Under the pieces are notes generated by a model that saw only the letters and a program-made list of their open reading frames with translations, made no database searches and had not been told where the DNA came from. Shown here in pieces: positions 1-13,000 of a DNA stretch of 64,000 bases; position 1 is the first letter of the stretch, and each line of letters starts with the position of its first letter. The stretch covers positions 53,883 through 117,882 of the forward strand of contig AJFK01000441.1 in the NCBI GenBank assembly GCA_000467715.1. Reading direction: 5' to 3'. Made by a program: the position numbers and the translations under genes. The DNA comes from Hysterium pulicare CBS 123377 (Eukaryota > Ascomycota > Dothideomycetes > Hysteriales > Hysteriaceae).

Positions 1-1
1 C

Positions 2-1057
2 TGTGACCACATCGCAAAACACATGAAAGACGGCATGACCATGGCCCAATGGCGATACTCAAATGTCATTCGAAATTTAATACGTCAAGATGCAACTAGG
101 GAAGCGTGGAAAAGCCTTTTCTCGAACTACGGAGGACAACTGAAGACGGAACGATCTCAAATATGCTGGTATCCGGACAACACACGTATTCTCAAGCAGA
201 AACTGGAATGCATTGACATGAGACCCAACCGGGATCAGTTCCTTTTAACGGCACTTCAACTAGGTCTGGACTTGCCTTCACAGGGAGATTCTGGTTTCTC
301 AGAGCCCACACAAATACCAAAGGGCTTCGTTACTCCCAGCGTCGACTCGGTAGAAAACATTACTGCGATGTCATCGGATGAGATTGAACAAACACTCCAA
401 GGATCTTCAGCAGCTGCATCTACTCGGTTCCGGTTTGACCTTCCAATCACAACGGTTCCAATGACAAGTGGCCCTGAACCACTCTCGCATCTTCCGCTCG
501 CTTCTGAGGCGCTTATACAAGACCCAGCGCCTCCCTATCACGAAACAGTCACAGTCCATTATCCTACAGCCGAAAAGCGTATCAGCTACATGGACGTCGA
601 TTCGGTTCCTGGTTTGGGACTCTCTGTCGATACAACAGATGGCAAGGTCCCAGAGATGGATCCACAGCAGATGTCACAGCCTTCCCACATGTCACAAGAG
701 CAGGATTATACTTCTGAGTATGGAGATCCAGGAAGACCTCCGGTCAACCCTCTGATGTGGTCGTATCCGAACTACTACGATGCTGCACCGCAGTTCCAGG
801 ACTCGCAATACTACAACCGGCCGTCGTTTGGTTCGATAATAACGAAGCCACTGAAGAAGTTCAAGAGCGGCCTCAACAAACAACAATTACAACAGCAACA
901 CATGCAACAACAGCAAATGGCGCCCCCGAATGCAATGGATCATTCCGGCCTGCCCGACTATTCAAGGCCGAACTCAGGCCACATGCAACAACCGGTCTAT
1001 CGCGATCGCACGGATAGCCCTATCGACCCAATGCACCATTTCAATGTGCATGGTTAA
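2..1057 (+). CDS. C2H2-finger protein, 3' part (5' end outside window)
   Basis: This is the C-terminal part of a probable nuclear zinc-finger protein. The frame is open from the window edge and begins in the last finger with CDHIAKH, so the real start lies upstream. The segment after the finger aligns by eye with the gene at 3376-5081: both keep a KLEC..RPN..FLLTA.. block and a P.GFVTP block, which marks them as neighbouring paralogues in the same orientation. The rest is low-complexity and Ser/Pro-rich, with a Gln/Met tract near residues 290-305, as expected of a disordered regulatory tail. DNA binding is inferred from the finger only; no target can be named. Confidence 0.75.
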   Translation, partial: CDHIAKHMKDGMTMAQWRYSNVIRNLIRQDATREAWKSLFSNYGGQLKTERSQICWYPDNTRILKQKLECIDMRPNRDQFLLTALQLGLDLPSQGDSGFSEPTQIPKGFVTPSVDSVENITAMSSDEIEQTLQGSSAAASTRFRFDLPITTVPMTSGPEPLSHLPLASEALIQDPAPPYHETVTVHYPTAEKRISYMDVDSVPGLGLSVDTTDGKVPEMDPQQMSQPSHMSQEQDYTSEYGDPGRPPVNPLMWSYPNYYDAAPQFQDSQYYNRPSFGSIITKPLKKFKSGLNKQQLQQQHMQQQQMAPPNAMDHSGLPDYSRPNSGHMQQPVYRDRTDSPIDPMHHFNVHG

Positions 1058-3375
1058 CACCTTTCGACTTTCCTATGTAAATTTCGATATAGTTGCATTT
1101 GCTCGTAGGTTTGTCCGTCATGATTTATGATACCCCGTGCTTTACTGGCACACATAGATCTCTTAGCGTAACGTTTGGCTTGCAGCGCATGAAACTCATT
1201 GGGCTGATCCGGTCGGCATCTTTTGGCGGGTCTCATACATGCATCTTTGTAATATAATGGGTTCAAACTCCATCGCGTACCTAGTGGGTTCTCACGTGTA
1301 CAATATCATTCTTCTGGTATCTGGTAACGGTAGCATGGGCCGAGCATGGCCGAATTGAGACGATGGGATTCGCTCTGAACTAAGCAGGTGCAAAGTGTTG
1401 GTCTGCTTACCTAGATTCGCCAGCACCAACGACCATATCCAGCGATAGTACCTGATGCCGTTCATATGGGCGTGCCTGTTCCTGTTGTGCCTGTCACTCT
1501 TGTCCAAAAGAGCGTCTAGCACGGAGGGGCTGCCGAGTGGGAAGGTGGCCGAAGACGCACTAGACAGTGGACCTCGGCGAGAGTCTTCGAATCCAATCAG
1601 CTGCCAACTTCAACCCCAACTGCACCTTGACTTCCACCTCAACCTCGACCTTCTCTTTGTGTTCGCCTTGTTGCGAACCATCCGCTCAGCACTGTCGCCC
1701 ATCCTCAATTTCAGCAGAGCAAGGTCGGCGCACACGCACATGGGTGTTGCTCACGCGACCAGGTAGTCCCCACCAGGGCCTATGCATGACGCCCAGAACG
1801 CTCAACCACGCCGCCGACGTGCATATTGGCTTCATTGCATGAGCAAGGTACCGAAGTGGCTCGCTCCACTTTACTGGAAGACTCTCCTGATGACGGTTGC
1901 ACTCATCAGACCGTAGATCTGATTTCCATCATTCTCTGCCTGCTGTGGCTTGCGCGACCTGACGATGGTGGTCAGCCGAAGCCCGGAGCCTTCGTGCCGT
2001 GTGAAGAAGCCCAGGGGTCGCTCTTGGCGGCGTTTCAGGTTCCAGCAATGCGACAGGTTTGCCTTGTGTGGCTCATGTCCTCCACACCACCAACAAATTC
2101 GTCAGCCTGCTGGTGCAGGTCCTTTGCTTCCCCGCGGTGGCGAAGGAGCTTTTCACGATTGACCACTTCTCTCCGAGTTCCAATTGTGGGCATTGACACA
2201 GCGACTTTCGCCAGAGAGTCCTCAATAAGACTATCAGAGTTTCCGATCTGTGAAGTATCCTCGCAGGTAAGGTGCTTTTCATCTCGGCGGAGTCCTCGGA
2301 CGAGTCAATATCTTGTTGCCAGTCGCCGCACACACTAGGACGGGTTGTTCGTATTGTCTATCTGGCCTACGCAATGATGGGGCTTGGCGGAGGACCAAGT
2401 TGCGACTCTCAGTATGATTCAATTCAAAGGGGTAAAGACTCTACTACGGGGGAGAGACCGGTGAGCCCTTTTCATCTATACGATCAACTGATTCCTCTGT
2501 CCCGCTCCTGCAGGGGGAGAAGACTAATTACGCTTTGACGTCTGAATTGGGCCTCCCAGTCGAGTATTTCTTGATCAAATTCACCTTTTTGACCCGATAC
2601 CGACGATAGCCACCCTTTATCTTGCAGGGAGGCTTGCGAAAAGAGGAAAACTTCTCGAAGGTTCCCTAGGAGCGTGACCAAACGTCCCGCATAATCATCC
2701 TTGACGTTGGCCGTGGGCTCACCCTGAAACTCATTTAGCGTGCGCCAACATCAACCCCTCTGTACTGCTCTGCTCGGACCTGTCGCTCATCTATCAAATA
2801 AAGCAGAATCAAATTTTGATAAGCGGCTCATGCGTTTCAAACCAATACTATGTCTGCATTTTCAATTCAGTTTGAACGCGATCGCCCAACGACAGTGGAC
2901 TGGGTTTGCCAGTTTCTTTTCGTACCAGAATTTTCAGCCTTGAGCTTTGCGTCAGTGGTGTTGAAGCGGCATCGAAGCGAACGTAGCCTTCAGTCGTGAC
3001 AATTTGGCCTTTAATATATGAACGTCTCCCCCACGGATCACCTGTGCATATTCTTCCACATCCTCCTCGCTACCGATTAATATCCTTTGCTTATTTTTGT
3101 TTCTGTCGCTCCTTATCGTTACTCATCGTGAATCGCCTGTCACTTTTCTGTCTTTACCTGGGACGCCTGTGGGCAAGGTCATTCTGCTTACCTTCCTTGA
3201 AGCAGTAAGCGCTCTGTCGGCTCCGCGCTTCTGTCGTTCATCCTCTCTCTCATTGGTCATTTTGCATACTTGCTTGAGCAGGTACTGGTTTCTCCACTGC
3301 TATTGCCGCACTCTTTACCCACTCTTTGACGCCCTCAAACGGAGTTGCTCCACCCTTTGCGCTCCGATTACCCCC
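1058..3375. other. Intergenic region and promoter of next gene
   Basis: No convincing gene is seen in these 2.3 kb. Short overlapping open frames exist on both strands, but they lack conserved motifs and splice logic. Pyrimidine-rich DNA from about 3080 to 3370, typical of fungal promoters and 5' leaders, precedes the start codon at 3376. A TATA-like AATATATG lies near 3013. Confidence 0.5.
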
Positions 3376-5081
3376 ATGGCGGATCAAGCTCCAACAGAAG
3401 CCACAATCTTGGCATGGCTGGCAGATGTTCCTTACCACCTTCTTGTACAAGCTGTCTCAAGCAAACCCGATCTTCTTGAAAAATACTGGCCCATGTTAGA
3501 AACACAGAGATCCCGTAAGTTTCATAACCGTCAAACCCCCCACTATCCTCAAACTGACTTCTACAAATAGGTCGTCGACCGTCCGCCGTAACCACGTCTC
3601 GTTCAAGCTCGTCTTTGTCCCACAATCGACTATCCAATGGCTCAAGTCGTCGCTCATTCACCAGCAGCGACACCGCGTCTTCCATTTACTCAGCCTACGC
3701 ACCGTCCGTACCACTCGGTAGTCCGTCACCACTCTCCAGCACAAAGCCCTATGAGGTGGTCTTGCATAGCAGCACACTCAGGGCCCCTTCGTCAGGTCAA
3801 ACGTCTGATGTTGTAGCTATCGAAATATACGCGGCACAGGCTCAAGATCCCGAAGCCAAACAGTTTTGCACCTATTGTGCTGAGCTCGGTCTCTTAAAGA
3901 CTTTCAGGGCCAAGGCAGACTGGAAAAAGCACGAGACGATATATCATGAAACTGGGTATGAACGGAAATGTGAGGTGCTAGGTTGTTTGGAGGTCTTTGA
4001 TTGTGACTCCTATTTCGTTCAGCATCTTCAAAAACAACATCCAAAACACCCTTACCCTGACAACAATTTCAAGGTCCAGTTAGCTCCAAGGCAGGCATTC
4101 GGTTGTGGTTTCCAAGACTGCAAAAACGTTACCTACAATTGGACAGATAGATGCAACCACATCGCAAAATGCATGCAATCTGGTAAACCTTGGAGGTTCA
4201 CGACCAAAATACTCAACCTCTTGCGTCAAGAAGCACTTTCCAAAGATTGGAAAAGTTTTTCTATCGAAAAGAACGTGGATCGATCTGCACTTCACTGGGA
4301 CCCAAAAAACTCACGAACTCTCCGACAGAAGCTTGAATGCGGCGACTTTCGACCAAACCTTGAGGTTTTCCTGCTCACAGCTGTTCGTCTCGGAAACAAC
4401 AAACCTTGTGTTTTGCCCCGGGGATTTGTCACACCGACTGTCCAGCTAAACAATCTCTACCTCGCTCCCAGTCTACCTTGCAATCCTGCTCCCATCCTTC
4501 CATCTCAAACCTATCTTTCTGATGAAGCTTCAGACTCCTGGCTCGATCCGAATTTGCACTCCGCTATCGCCAGTAGCGCTGGTTATCCTGGTCCTGTCGG
4601 TCCCAGCAATGATGCCGCACCAATGCCTACTCTCACCACACAGAAGCGCTTCAGTGTTATGGACCTTGACCCCCAGCTCCCATCCGCTGAGACCACCGAG
4701 ATGTTTGCAGCACCAACGGACCTGCAGGGTTTCGACTTTGGCCAAGGGTACGATGCACAGTGGACTTCTGAGCTTGTGAACCCTGGGAATCCAACTCGGG
4801 CTATACATGATGGGAGACCTCCAGAGTACGCAGACCGCATTGTTATGGATCAGTACTGCAGTCCATCACCTCCATCGCCCCACTTGTTTGCCAAGCTTAA
4901 GAAGAAAATGAGTTCCGGCAAGCTATCGTCCAAGAAGTCCCAACAGTTCCAGATGAACGCCAACATCAACCATCCCGACCTACCCTCTCGACATCACTTT
5001 TCAAATTCCAGTTCTGATATGTCGCCCCGAGCTCTCGTCAGCCGTTCTGCAATGAACGCAATGGGTAGCTTCCAATCCTAG
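3376..5081 (+). CDS. C2H2-finger domain protein (549 aa)
   Basis: Two exons: 3376-3514 and 3571-5081. The 56-base intron has a GTAAGT donor and a CTGAC branch site and joins in phase. The start was chosen because this ATG is the first in frame and gives a helical N-terminus (residues 1-45). Finger-like pairs follow: a CTYC pair with two later histidines (about 146-172), a C-x4-C-x12-H-x4-H unit (about 180-203) and a C-x4-C-x12-H-x3-C unit (about 225-247). A conserved block shared with the gene at 2-1057 follows, then a Ser/Pro-rich tail with a lysine-rich patch near residue 495 that could be a nuclear localisation signal. It is probably a nuclear nucleic-acid-binding protein. The family is known in ascomycetes only as C2H2 finger domain proteins. 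Confidence 0.85.
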
Positions 5082-6202
5082 GTCGGCTTCCCTGTTCTGG
5101 ACTTACCTTTCGCCATTAACATTGTATTACCTCCACAAATCAACCATAATCGGTCCAAGGTTCATGGCACGCGAACCTTTCTGTGTACCCGTTGACCAGG
5201 TATTGCTCGCGTCTGCACGTGACGCTCGAGCAGTATCATTGGCATCAAATTCAATAACGCCTTAACACCTTCATTTGGATACCCAGGAGAAAAAAAAACA
5301 TTAAAGTGTCATGGATCTTGTCACCGATTGTGGATACGTTACTCCACTGAAATTATTCTTTTCTTCTATCTTGTATTATTATTGATACCCCCTTTCTATA
5401 CGCATATATTACGTTCCTGTACTTTCTCAACTGTATTACCTTTCCTTACCAAAATTGATATTGGCATATTTGGCTAACGTATCTTCTGATTGGTTTCACA
5501 AGACATCTTTCCGTCTTGGAAGACGACGTTACGGAGGAAATGGTGTTCATACTCTATAGAATGCTAGGAGGGTTGGTTTCTCTGGGGCTACTTGATACCC
5601 ATCGGCTATGGCGTATGGGATTGGCATGGAACTCCCGATTGGGTACGCCGGGTATTTTGGGGTTCTTTTCGCGCGTCTTGTGTTTTATTATGTAGTAGCG
5701 CTTAGCGCTTCAGCGAAACAGTATGCATGCTTGAAGCTGGCATGTGGACATGGGCATGCAGATATACACCCTTTACCACACACAACAGAACGATTTCCTG
5801 ATTTGACTTGCGATGTGAAGGTTGTAGCTGAATCAACCGGCCACGTATATTACATGGGAGGTCCTTTAGATTGTACTCCCAAATTCTCCTTCAGATTTCT
5901 GGCGGTCCTTACTCGAAGTACGTGGGGGGATTAAGAAAGAATTAACAGGGAAAATAGAAACAAGAGTAATCTTAAAGGTATTTAGTTAATACCCTATATA
6001 TTCGTGAGCTTCTCAATTCATTCTGAACACCTGACGCCGTGCAGATGCTGCTTGAATGCTTATGTAAGATTTTCGAATCGCGGCACGGAGTTGACTTCGG
6101 TTCCGCTCCCGTGCTCCAAGGCAGCATCTCGAATATCTCACAGCTGAATTTCAACACTCTACCTCACGCCACTTATTCCCCGTTCGTTTTGCTTTCCGCT
6201 GT
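5082..6202. other. Intergenic region
   Basis: This holds the 3' flank of the C2H2 gene and the promoter of the Zn2Cys6 gene. An A-run with TTAAAG near 5287 and AT-rich DNA to 5470 could contain the polyadenylation region. A 108-codon frame at 5608-5934 has no recognisable features and was not called. Confidence 0.45.
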
Positions 6203-8528
6203 ATGCGCCAAGAAACATCAATGAGCGACGAAATGGATCCGCGTGTGCGGAAGCGGACCGCTCAGGCCTGCGATAATTGTCGCGGCTTGAAGGTAAGGTG
6301 TTTGCCGTCCGAGAAGGATGGTATCTGCCGAAAGTAAGTAGAGCGTGTTTCGTCAATCATCCAACTTGAGTCTGATTGGTTTAATTAATTGAACTGCTTT
6401 CTCTAGATGCTTTAAGTCGAGAAAGAATTGTGTCTTCACGGAATCCAAGCGACCGGATCAAGGTACACGGAAACCAAGACCGTATGTCAGCATTCAATCA
6501 AATATCTTGATTCTCTGGCTTCGAGGTTGACTAATTGGAATCTACAGAAAGATCGCTGCGCTGGAATCGAAGCTGGATGGTCTCTTAGATCTGCTTTCTC
6601 GTCCATCTCAAGATGATAGCAGGCCCGTGCCCATCACTTCGGATGCTCAAGGCTCCGATCTCTTTGGTCAGGGTTACGAGCTCGCTCAGTATATTCCACA
6701 AGACGTGGATCACATAGATGTCACGGACTACTTAGACTTCGGGAGCGACATGGGTCTGAACACAAGTCTGGACAGCAACACTAGCGGCCAGAGTTTTACC
6801 CCTGATACGTTGGATGAAGCTTCTGACAATACGCTCGTCAATTTGGGCTTATGTCCCGCATTGGTCGAAGAGCTCCTGGATAGTTTCCGCAACATGAGCT
6901 CCTACTTTCCGTTTGTTGTACTTCCGCAACGCTGTTCCGCTCAGATGTTGGCCCGAGATAGACCCTTCGTCTTTCTGGCAGCAATCACGTGCGCCTCTTC
7001 ACGGCAACCCCTGCTACAACAAGCCCTCAACAAAGAGTTCAAGGACATCCTTAGCAGCAGCGTTATCGTAGATGGGGAGAGAAGTCTTGACCTTCTCCAG
7101 GGCTTGCTCGTTTACCTTGCATGGTGAGCCACCCCGACATTGTGGACTTTCTTTTTAGGACTTCGCTCATACTTCTCTAGGTTTCATTTCCATATGGTAC
7201 CCCGGAGTCAGCAATCATACCAGTATTTGCAAATTGCGATCGGTATGACAATTGATCTAGGGTTGGACCAAAAGCCTGCAGATGCCAATGCAGCGCGCGT
7301 CGACCTTCATGTCATGGATGAACTTATGGAGAACGCGGACTCAGACCATTTCTGGAACCTAGAGTCTCGTCGTGCTTATTTGGGATGCTACTATCTCTCT
7401 ACCACGTAAGTAACTCCTTTGCCCTCGACGTCGCAACCCAACGATAACCTATCAACCAGCATCTCGTTCTGCGGTAGAAAGCCAAACAACTTCAAGTTCT
7501 CTTCGTACATGCTCGAATGCGCAAAGTCTTTAGAAGAGGAACAAGAACTAATGACCGACCGGATGATATACCCCTTGATTAAATTGCAACGACTTACTGA
7601 GGACACCCATGATATTTATCAATTGGAAACAGGGTCACGTGGTTCTCATAGTAGTCGATCACGATTACACACTCATGCAACACGGTTGAAGGCACAGCTT
7701 GAAGAGTGGCGTTCGAGTACCCCTGAGAGTCTTCGTAACTTGTGTAAGCATACCAAAGGAATTTTACACTATCTTGTCACTAACCACCATAATGCAGTAA
7801 TCCTGCGCAGTGGTTATCATGCCCTTGGTATCCACATACATGAACTGGGGCTTATTTATATGATCGATAAGAATAAATCCCCACAGCAACGCAATGACTC
7901 ATCCTCCCATCCTATGGTCATCGAAAACTTCCTCGCCTGCGTCGACTCCAGTAAAGAGTGGTTCATGTCTATTATTTCCGTATCACCCTCCGAATATTTT
8001 AATTTACCAGCAGTGGAATGGATGCGGATGATAATGGCGACGTTCATGCTTTATCGACTATCGCTTGGGATACCAGCTGTACCCGAATGGAACCCTCAGA
8101 CGACACGGGAGACTGTCAGGTTGGAAGACTATCTCGACATTCTCATTTCACGTCTACGCACGATCCAGTCGGCGCTTTACAACGACGACAGCAACACCTC
8201 TACTCTCTTCGCTATGCTCCCCTCCCTGATTGCGAGCGTTAAAACAGCCTTCATTTTCGCAAAAGAGAATCCTCTTCTCGTCTCCAGCGGCATTCGCGCC
8301 CATCGGGATTTCTCGTCAAAGGCGAATCCTAGGACTCTCCGTAAGACCACTGGCTGCCCAGCCTTTCGTTATCTTTGGGCAAACACAACCCCGAGATCCA
8401 GTAATACGACGGAGTCTTTCACTCCAGCTGCCGAAACTCATGCTGCAATGGCAACTGGCGGTTTCGAGACGCTACAGTATTCTAATAATTTGTCTATGAA
8501 TGATATATTCGAAGATCTAATGACATAA
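6203..8528 (+). CDS. Zn2Cys6 transcription factor with fungal_trans-like middle region (673 aa)
   Basis: A fungal binuclear-cluster regulator. Six exons: 6203-6333, 6407-6481, 6548-7123, 7181-7405, 7460-7743 and 7798-8528. All introns are 54-73 bases, GT-AG, and join in phase. The zinc cluster has cysteines at residues 23, 26, 33, 42, 45 and 52, the C-x2-C-x6-C-x8-C-x2-C-x6-C pattern, and intron 1 splits it. A linker and a short coiled-coil-like stretch (IAALESKLDGLLDLL) follow; this usually mediates dimerisation. The middle region carries motifs of this class of regulators (LLVYLAW.HFH, QSYQYLQIAIGM, LGLDQKP, RRAYLGCYYLS) and it ends with an acidic EDLM tail. Removing the 54-base intron at 7744-7797 is needed to restore an LRSGYHALGIHIHELGL helix. 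The regulated pathway is unknown; the DJ-1 gene lies 43 bases downstream on the other strand. Confidence 0.88.
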
Positions 8529-8571
8529 TCAATTTCAGCATCTCAAACCTACTACGCTGTTCACTGTATGC

Positions 8572-9297
8572 CTAAAACGGCACGAGCGGCTTCCCATCAG
8601 CATCTGGGCTCCTAGTAACCACAACATTCGCATTCCCCTCAATATCCCTCGGCTCAAAGTCGAGGGCCGCGAACCCCTGTCTGGCAACATCCATACCAAA
8701 CCTCTCGACAACCCAGTGGGCAATCATATCCATGCCGGCAACTGCTCCACTACCCGTCCACAGATTCCCATCTACAACCCACTTCTTCTCCTTTGTCCAC
8801 TTCACACGCGGATATTTTTCCTTCGCATACTCGAACTCCTGATGATTCGATGTTGCGTTCTTCCCATCTAGAACGCCTGCCTCGGCGACGGTGATCGCGC
8901 CTGTACAAGTTGTAAAGAGTAACTTCCCCGCATTGACGTGCTTCCTCACGAACTCGCAGAAGCGCGGCGAGAGGGTGTAGCCCATTGGATTAGGTCCGCC
9001 TACTAGTAGAATATCAAGCGGAGGGCAGGTGTCGATAGTAGTCGTAGGTACAATGGCGAGAGAGCTGAGAAGGGGAACGGGATCGAGCGTCTTCTCGCCT
9101 ATATGGTGGAATATGAATGTCGGAGCGGAGGAGATGGTGGCTGGGTCTACGGGGTCGAAGGCGCTTATGCCGCGCATGTAGGGGGAGGAGGAGGAGCTGA
9201 GGATGTCGAGGGGTCCGATTACGTCGAGGGCTTGGTAGGGGAAGGCTAGGAAGCCGACGTGGATGGGGGTGGTGGGGGAGGAAGAAGAAGAAGTCAT
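8572..9297 (-). CDS. DJ-1/PfpI (class I glutamine amidotransferase-like) protein, 241 aa
   Basis: A single-exon gene convergent with the Zn2Cys6 regulator. The protein shows the DJ-1/PfpI fold signatures: an N-terminal strand and GPLDIL turn (residues 28-33), a LVGGPNP loop (98-104) and the nucleophile elbow LLFTTCTGA with the expected active-site cysteine at residue 131. The NH pair about 20 residues later is also typical. Length fits fungal members annotated as DJ-1/PfpI, isonitrile-hydratase-like or ThiJ proteins, which are glyoxalase-, hydratase- or chaperone-like enzymes; the actual substrate cannot be told. No signal peptide is seen, so it is probably cytosolic. The N-terminus has a run of five serines. 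Confidence 0.85.
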   Translation of the reverse strand: MTSSSSSPTTPIHVGFLAFPYQALDVIGPLDILSSSSSPYMRGISAFDPVDPATISSAPTFIFHHIGEKTLDPVPLLSSLAIVPTTTIDTCPPLDILLVGGPNPMGYTLSPRFCEFVRKHVNAGKLLFTTCTGAITVAEAGVLDGKNATSNHQEFEYAKEKYPRVKWTKEKKWVVDGNLWTGSGAVAGMDMIAHWVVERFGMDVARQGFAALDFEPRDIEGNANVVVTRSPDADGKPLVPF

Positions 9298-10076
9298 GCT
9301 TGGGATTTGGATATTTGGATAGCGTTGTTGTCTAGGAGGATGTGAAGTGGGCTAATCGATAACTATTGCTTGCGAGTTTAGTGATTCGAGACGTCTAAGG
9401 ACTTAAATACCAGCGCACTCTACATCGATAGATGGCTTTGAAATCGAAATCCCGCTACATTAGCAAGACCCCTCGTCCGCGGCCACGGGCATCGTTTCCG
9501 TGCCTCTGATGATCCTCAATCGGCCGGCATTCTCAACGATCCGGCTGAATACTGTACTATACCACAAAGGCCCGTTAGCTTAGGTACTCGGTTGATTAGT
9601 ATGCAAGCGGAGAACATCGGCGCGGGTAGGTATCACGGATAGTAAGCAATGTTTTACTTTTGTATCACGGGACGGCATTGAGTTTTCTGCCGTATTACGC
9701 TCTTTTATATCGTAGTAGACTTGTCCACTTGTTCGTTTATCTACGAGGAAGCGTCCTACAAAGTAGCTACATAGGATGATGTCTAGGTGGTTGGACTGTG
9801 TTCTGGCAGTATTGTTCCGAAGAGGGAAGTACGCTATCTGTCATATATGAAGTTGATTGACTCGGGCCTCTGATTTTTTGATTGAGATTGGTATTTTGAA
9901 GACGTTTTATGAACACTTTTTAAGCAGTATGTTGGGTGCGGAATAAGGACTCGTTATTTTAGGTATCTTCAACCCGAAGTGGGCATTCAGGCCTTCCCCA
10001 CCCAAGCCCACAATGAAGAAAATAACAACAACTGGAATCCCTTCAAGCATACAGCCACTATCCAGCCAGTCACCCC
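9298..10076. other. Intergenic region upstream of the DJ-1 gene
   Basis: It contains the promoter of the minus-strand DJ-1 gene and the 3' flank of the collagen-like gene. I see no gene, RNA or repeat. Confidence 0.45.
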
Positions 10077-13000
10077 TTAAAAACGTTTCTCATCCCCCAA
10101 CTCCGCCACCGGCGTACCTAACTCGCTCACCACGGCCCCCTCCACAAGTTGCGCATCCACCAACATCTTCCCCAACTGCTTCTGCGCGCCCTCCATATCG
10201 CTCCTCATCCTTTCCCTCCACTGCCCCGCGCTACTAACCATGTTATCCCATTCCTGCGGCGCACAGAACCTTGTCCGCGGCACGACATCTGTTGCCGACA
10301 TCTGGCCCCGCGTGAAGACATTTTCAGGGGTTTTCGTCAATTGGGAAATCCTCTGGATGAGTGCACTGGTATCCAAGGATAGTGGCGGTGCGTGGTCTTT
10401 CAAGTGTTGTGTGCTGTGTCGACTCGCTATCATTGATCGAATGAGGGCGTCGAGCCGTTTGTGCCGAGCCGTAAACGACAGCGCCCACTGAAAGACTTCT
10501 TGGATTGACTCCGGTGTCGAAATGTGCAGTCTAGTCTGCTCTTCGCTAAAGAGGTCGCTGAGACAGGGCAGGTGAGTTTTGAGCAATGTGGCGATGACTG
10601 TGGTATCCGCGGCGTCAATTTCCGACAGTAATTTGTTCGCTGAGGCCGTGAAACCGGTCAGTTGCTGGAATAGATCTCGCACGACTGATAGTATGAGGGC
10701 TTTGGTGATGAAGCTGTCTGAGTAGACATTCTTCCAAAGCAGGAGTATCCGCTGGTGGGACGGGAGGGAGGCGATTATGTTGTACCTGCCCAAGGCATCC
10801 AGGCGATTAGAATCAGGGGTGACGGTGATAGCGGATTCAATTGAGACTATGGAGCGGTGATGGTCCAAGCCGGTTAGGACCACCAAGATCTCATGGCCAG
10901 CAGTCATCTGCTCACCCATCATATCGTCGTTGACTGCTGAATCGCGACGGGGCGGCAACTGCTGTTTCGAAGCCACATAAGTGACCAGAAAGCGTTCGTT
11001 CGGCAATCGGCTCTGCAAATGATCGGCCAACTTCTTTGCCTGCCTCACAGCCTTGTCTCGCCCAAAGCGGTACCATTTGGACGGTCGTAGAGGAATTGCC
11101 GACACGCCTATTCGAGCAGAGCCGAACTGCTTTTCTTGTATGATGGAGTCGACTAATTCCTGCTTGGTGGAAAATAGGTGTGATCTTGAGACTTGCTTCA
11201 CTGCGTCGTCTAGCTTCACAGGTGGCGGTAGGACGGACGATCGAACGATTCCCTCGAACGCATTGCCAGCCTCGCAACCGATGAACAAGGTTGAGGTACC
11301 GCTCATGGCCAGATCGGAGAGCCACTGTGGGTCGCACAGCTCACTTGTGGTGCGGTTTCCGGCGTCGAAAAATTCGAATAGATTGTCAAGAATGAGAATT
11401 GTCTTGTTTCGATAGGCGCTCATCAGAGGCAGAGGTTCGTCGAAATCGTTCTCTCGAGGATTCAGAAGACCACCGTTTTGGTGAACGTTGCATAAGTCCA
11501 TCTCCATTCCAAGAGTGTTCCTAACAAACTGCTGGATGGCTAGCGACTGTCGCTCGGTGGTGCTTGGGTTCGTGATGAGGAGGAGATTGGCATTCTCTGT
11601 TCGAGTGTATGTGTTTGAGACCTGTAAGCGGATAGTATGCCGTTCCACCAAAACTTCTTCCAACATCTCGCTATTGGAATCTTGAATAGGGCCCTCGAGC
11701 CACAGCTCAAAGGTTATGGGGAAATGCTTGTGGCTCCGAGCGTTGGACAAGATGCGAAACTGCTGCTGCATCTCGAGTGAATCTTTCGGGCGAGTACATG
11801 GAACGGCCCGCATAACCTCTTGATGTTCTTCTTCACCCTCCACAAGAAGTTGGCCAAAAGCTCTAGGTATCGTCGTCCGGACCTGGACTGCGCGTACTGG
11901 AGCGGTGGTGCCAGATCCACCTAATGGGCGGTTACTCATGTTGTCGACCTGAAGGATTCAGCTGGAGTATCTATGATGTTCAAGATGCCTAGCCACATAC
12001 CTTGTACTTGACCTTGCTGACAGCGCCCTGTGCAATTGTACTGAGATGTTGAAAGTCACTTAGCCCGCATGGGTAGCTAATGTCGATCTCTTTTGTGAAA
12101 TCAAAAGACGGCATTCGTCTGTCCAGCCAGGGCATGTCTGCCCTGATCCTGAGTGTATCCTTGGCCGAGAAGCGGACTCCGAGGGCGGGAAATCTGGTAT
12201 CGACTTGCTCCCTGTTTTTGATCCGCACCTTGATCGAGCCTGCTGTTGAGGCGCTTTCGCCAGCCGGAATACTTGTCGGGAGGTAAGTGAGACCGCCTTC
12301 GTGCACTGGTACTGGTTCAAACCATTCCGAATTATCGGCCAGTGTGAGAGGAATCTGGCAGGTTGGAGACGGCATGCCACCGACATTTCGTACTTTGATT
12401 CTCCGGATGAAAATGTGCTCGCCTGGCTCGAGAATTCCGTCTCCATTCTCGTCCTCCACATCGAAATCGACTAGTTCCAACGACCAAGGCGCAGAATACT
12501 CCTGCGTGGAGCCATCGTGGAGGCGTACTGCAATGGTGACCGTTCCTCCGTCTCCTTTGTTTCCTGCAAGTAGAAGGGTAGTAATGCCTTTCCCACTTTC
12601 ACCGTCTTTTCCGTCAAGTCCAGGAGCGCGCGTTAAGGTCGTCCAAATAGGTTTCACGTCACAGCCTTGACAGCTTCCTGTGCCTCCACCACACTTACAG
12701 TAACCAGCATCTCTCCTTGGTTGCCGCATCGCTTGGTATTTGATGGCCGCTTGTGCGATGACGGTTTGCAAGTTGCTGCCCCTGACAACAAGGGCCTGTG
12801 TTTGCGCCCTAAGAGCGTTCGTGCTTGCAGACAAACGCGTTGATGTTCTTGTCAACGCATTCGAACTTCCAGCAGTCTCGTCGTTCTTGATGCAGCTGTC
12901 GGTGCAGAAGGGTTTGTAGCCGATAATTCTTCTCCACTGCCAGCTCTGACCTCCCTTTCCTCCTTTGCCGCCCTCTCCCGGCGTACCATGCTTCCCAGCG

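Noticed and set aside
1235-1280. GGGTTCAAACTCC resembling a tRNA T-arm
   Set aside because: No matching acceptor stem, A box or anticodon arm in the flanking sequence on either strand.
1826-2338. 170-codon open frame on the plus strand
   Set aside because: No motif, composition unlike neighbouring proteins, overlapped by other frames of similar length; looks random.
5608-5934. 108-codon plus-strand frame with a hydrophobic start
   Set aside because: No recognisable domain and no supporting promoter or splice pattern.
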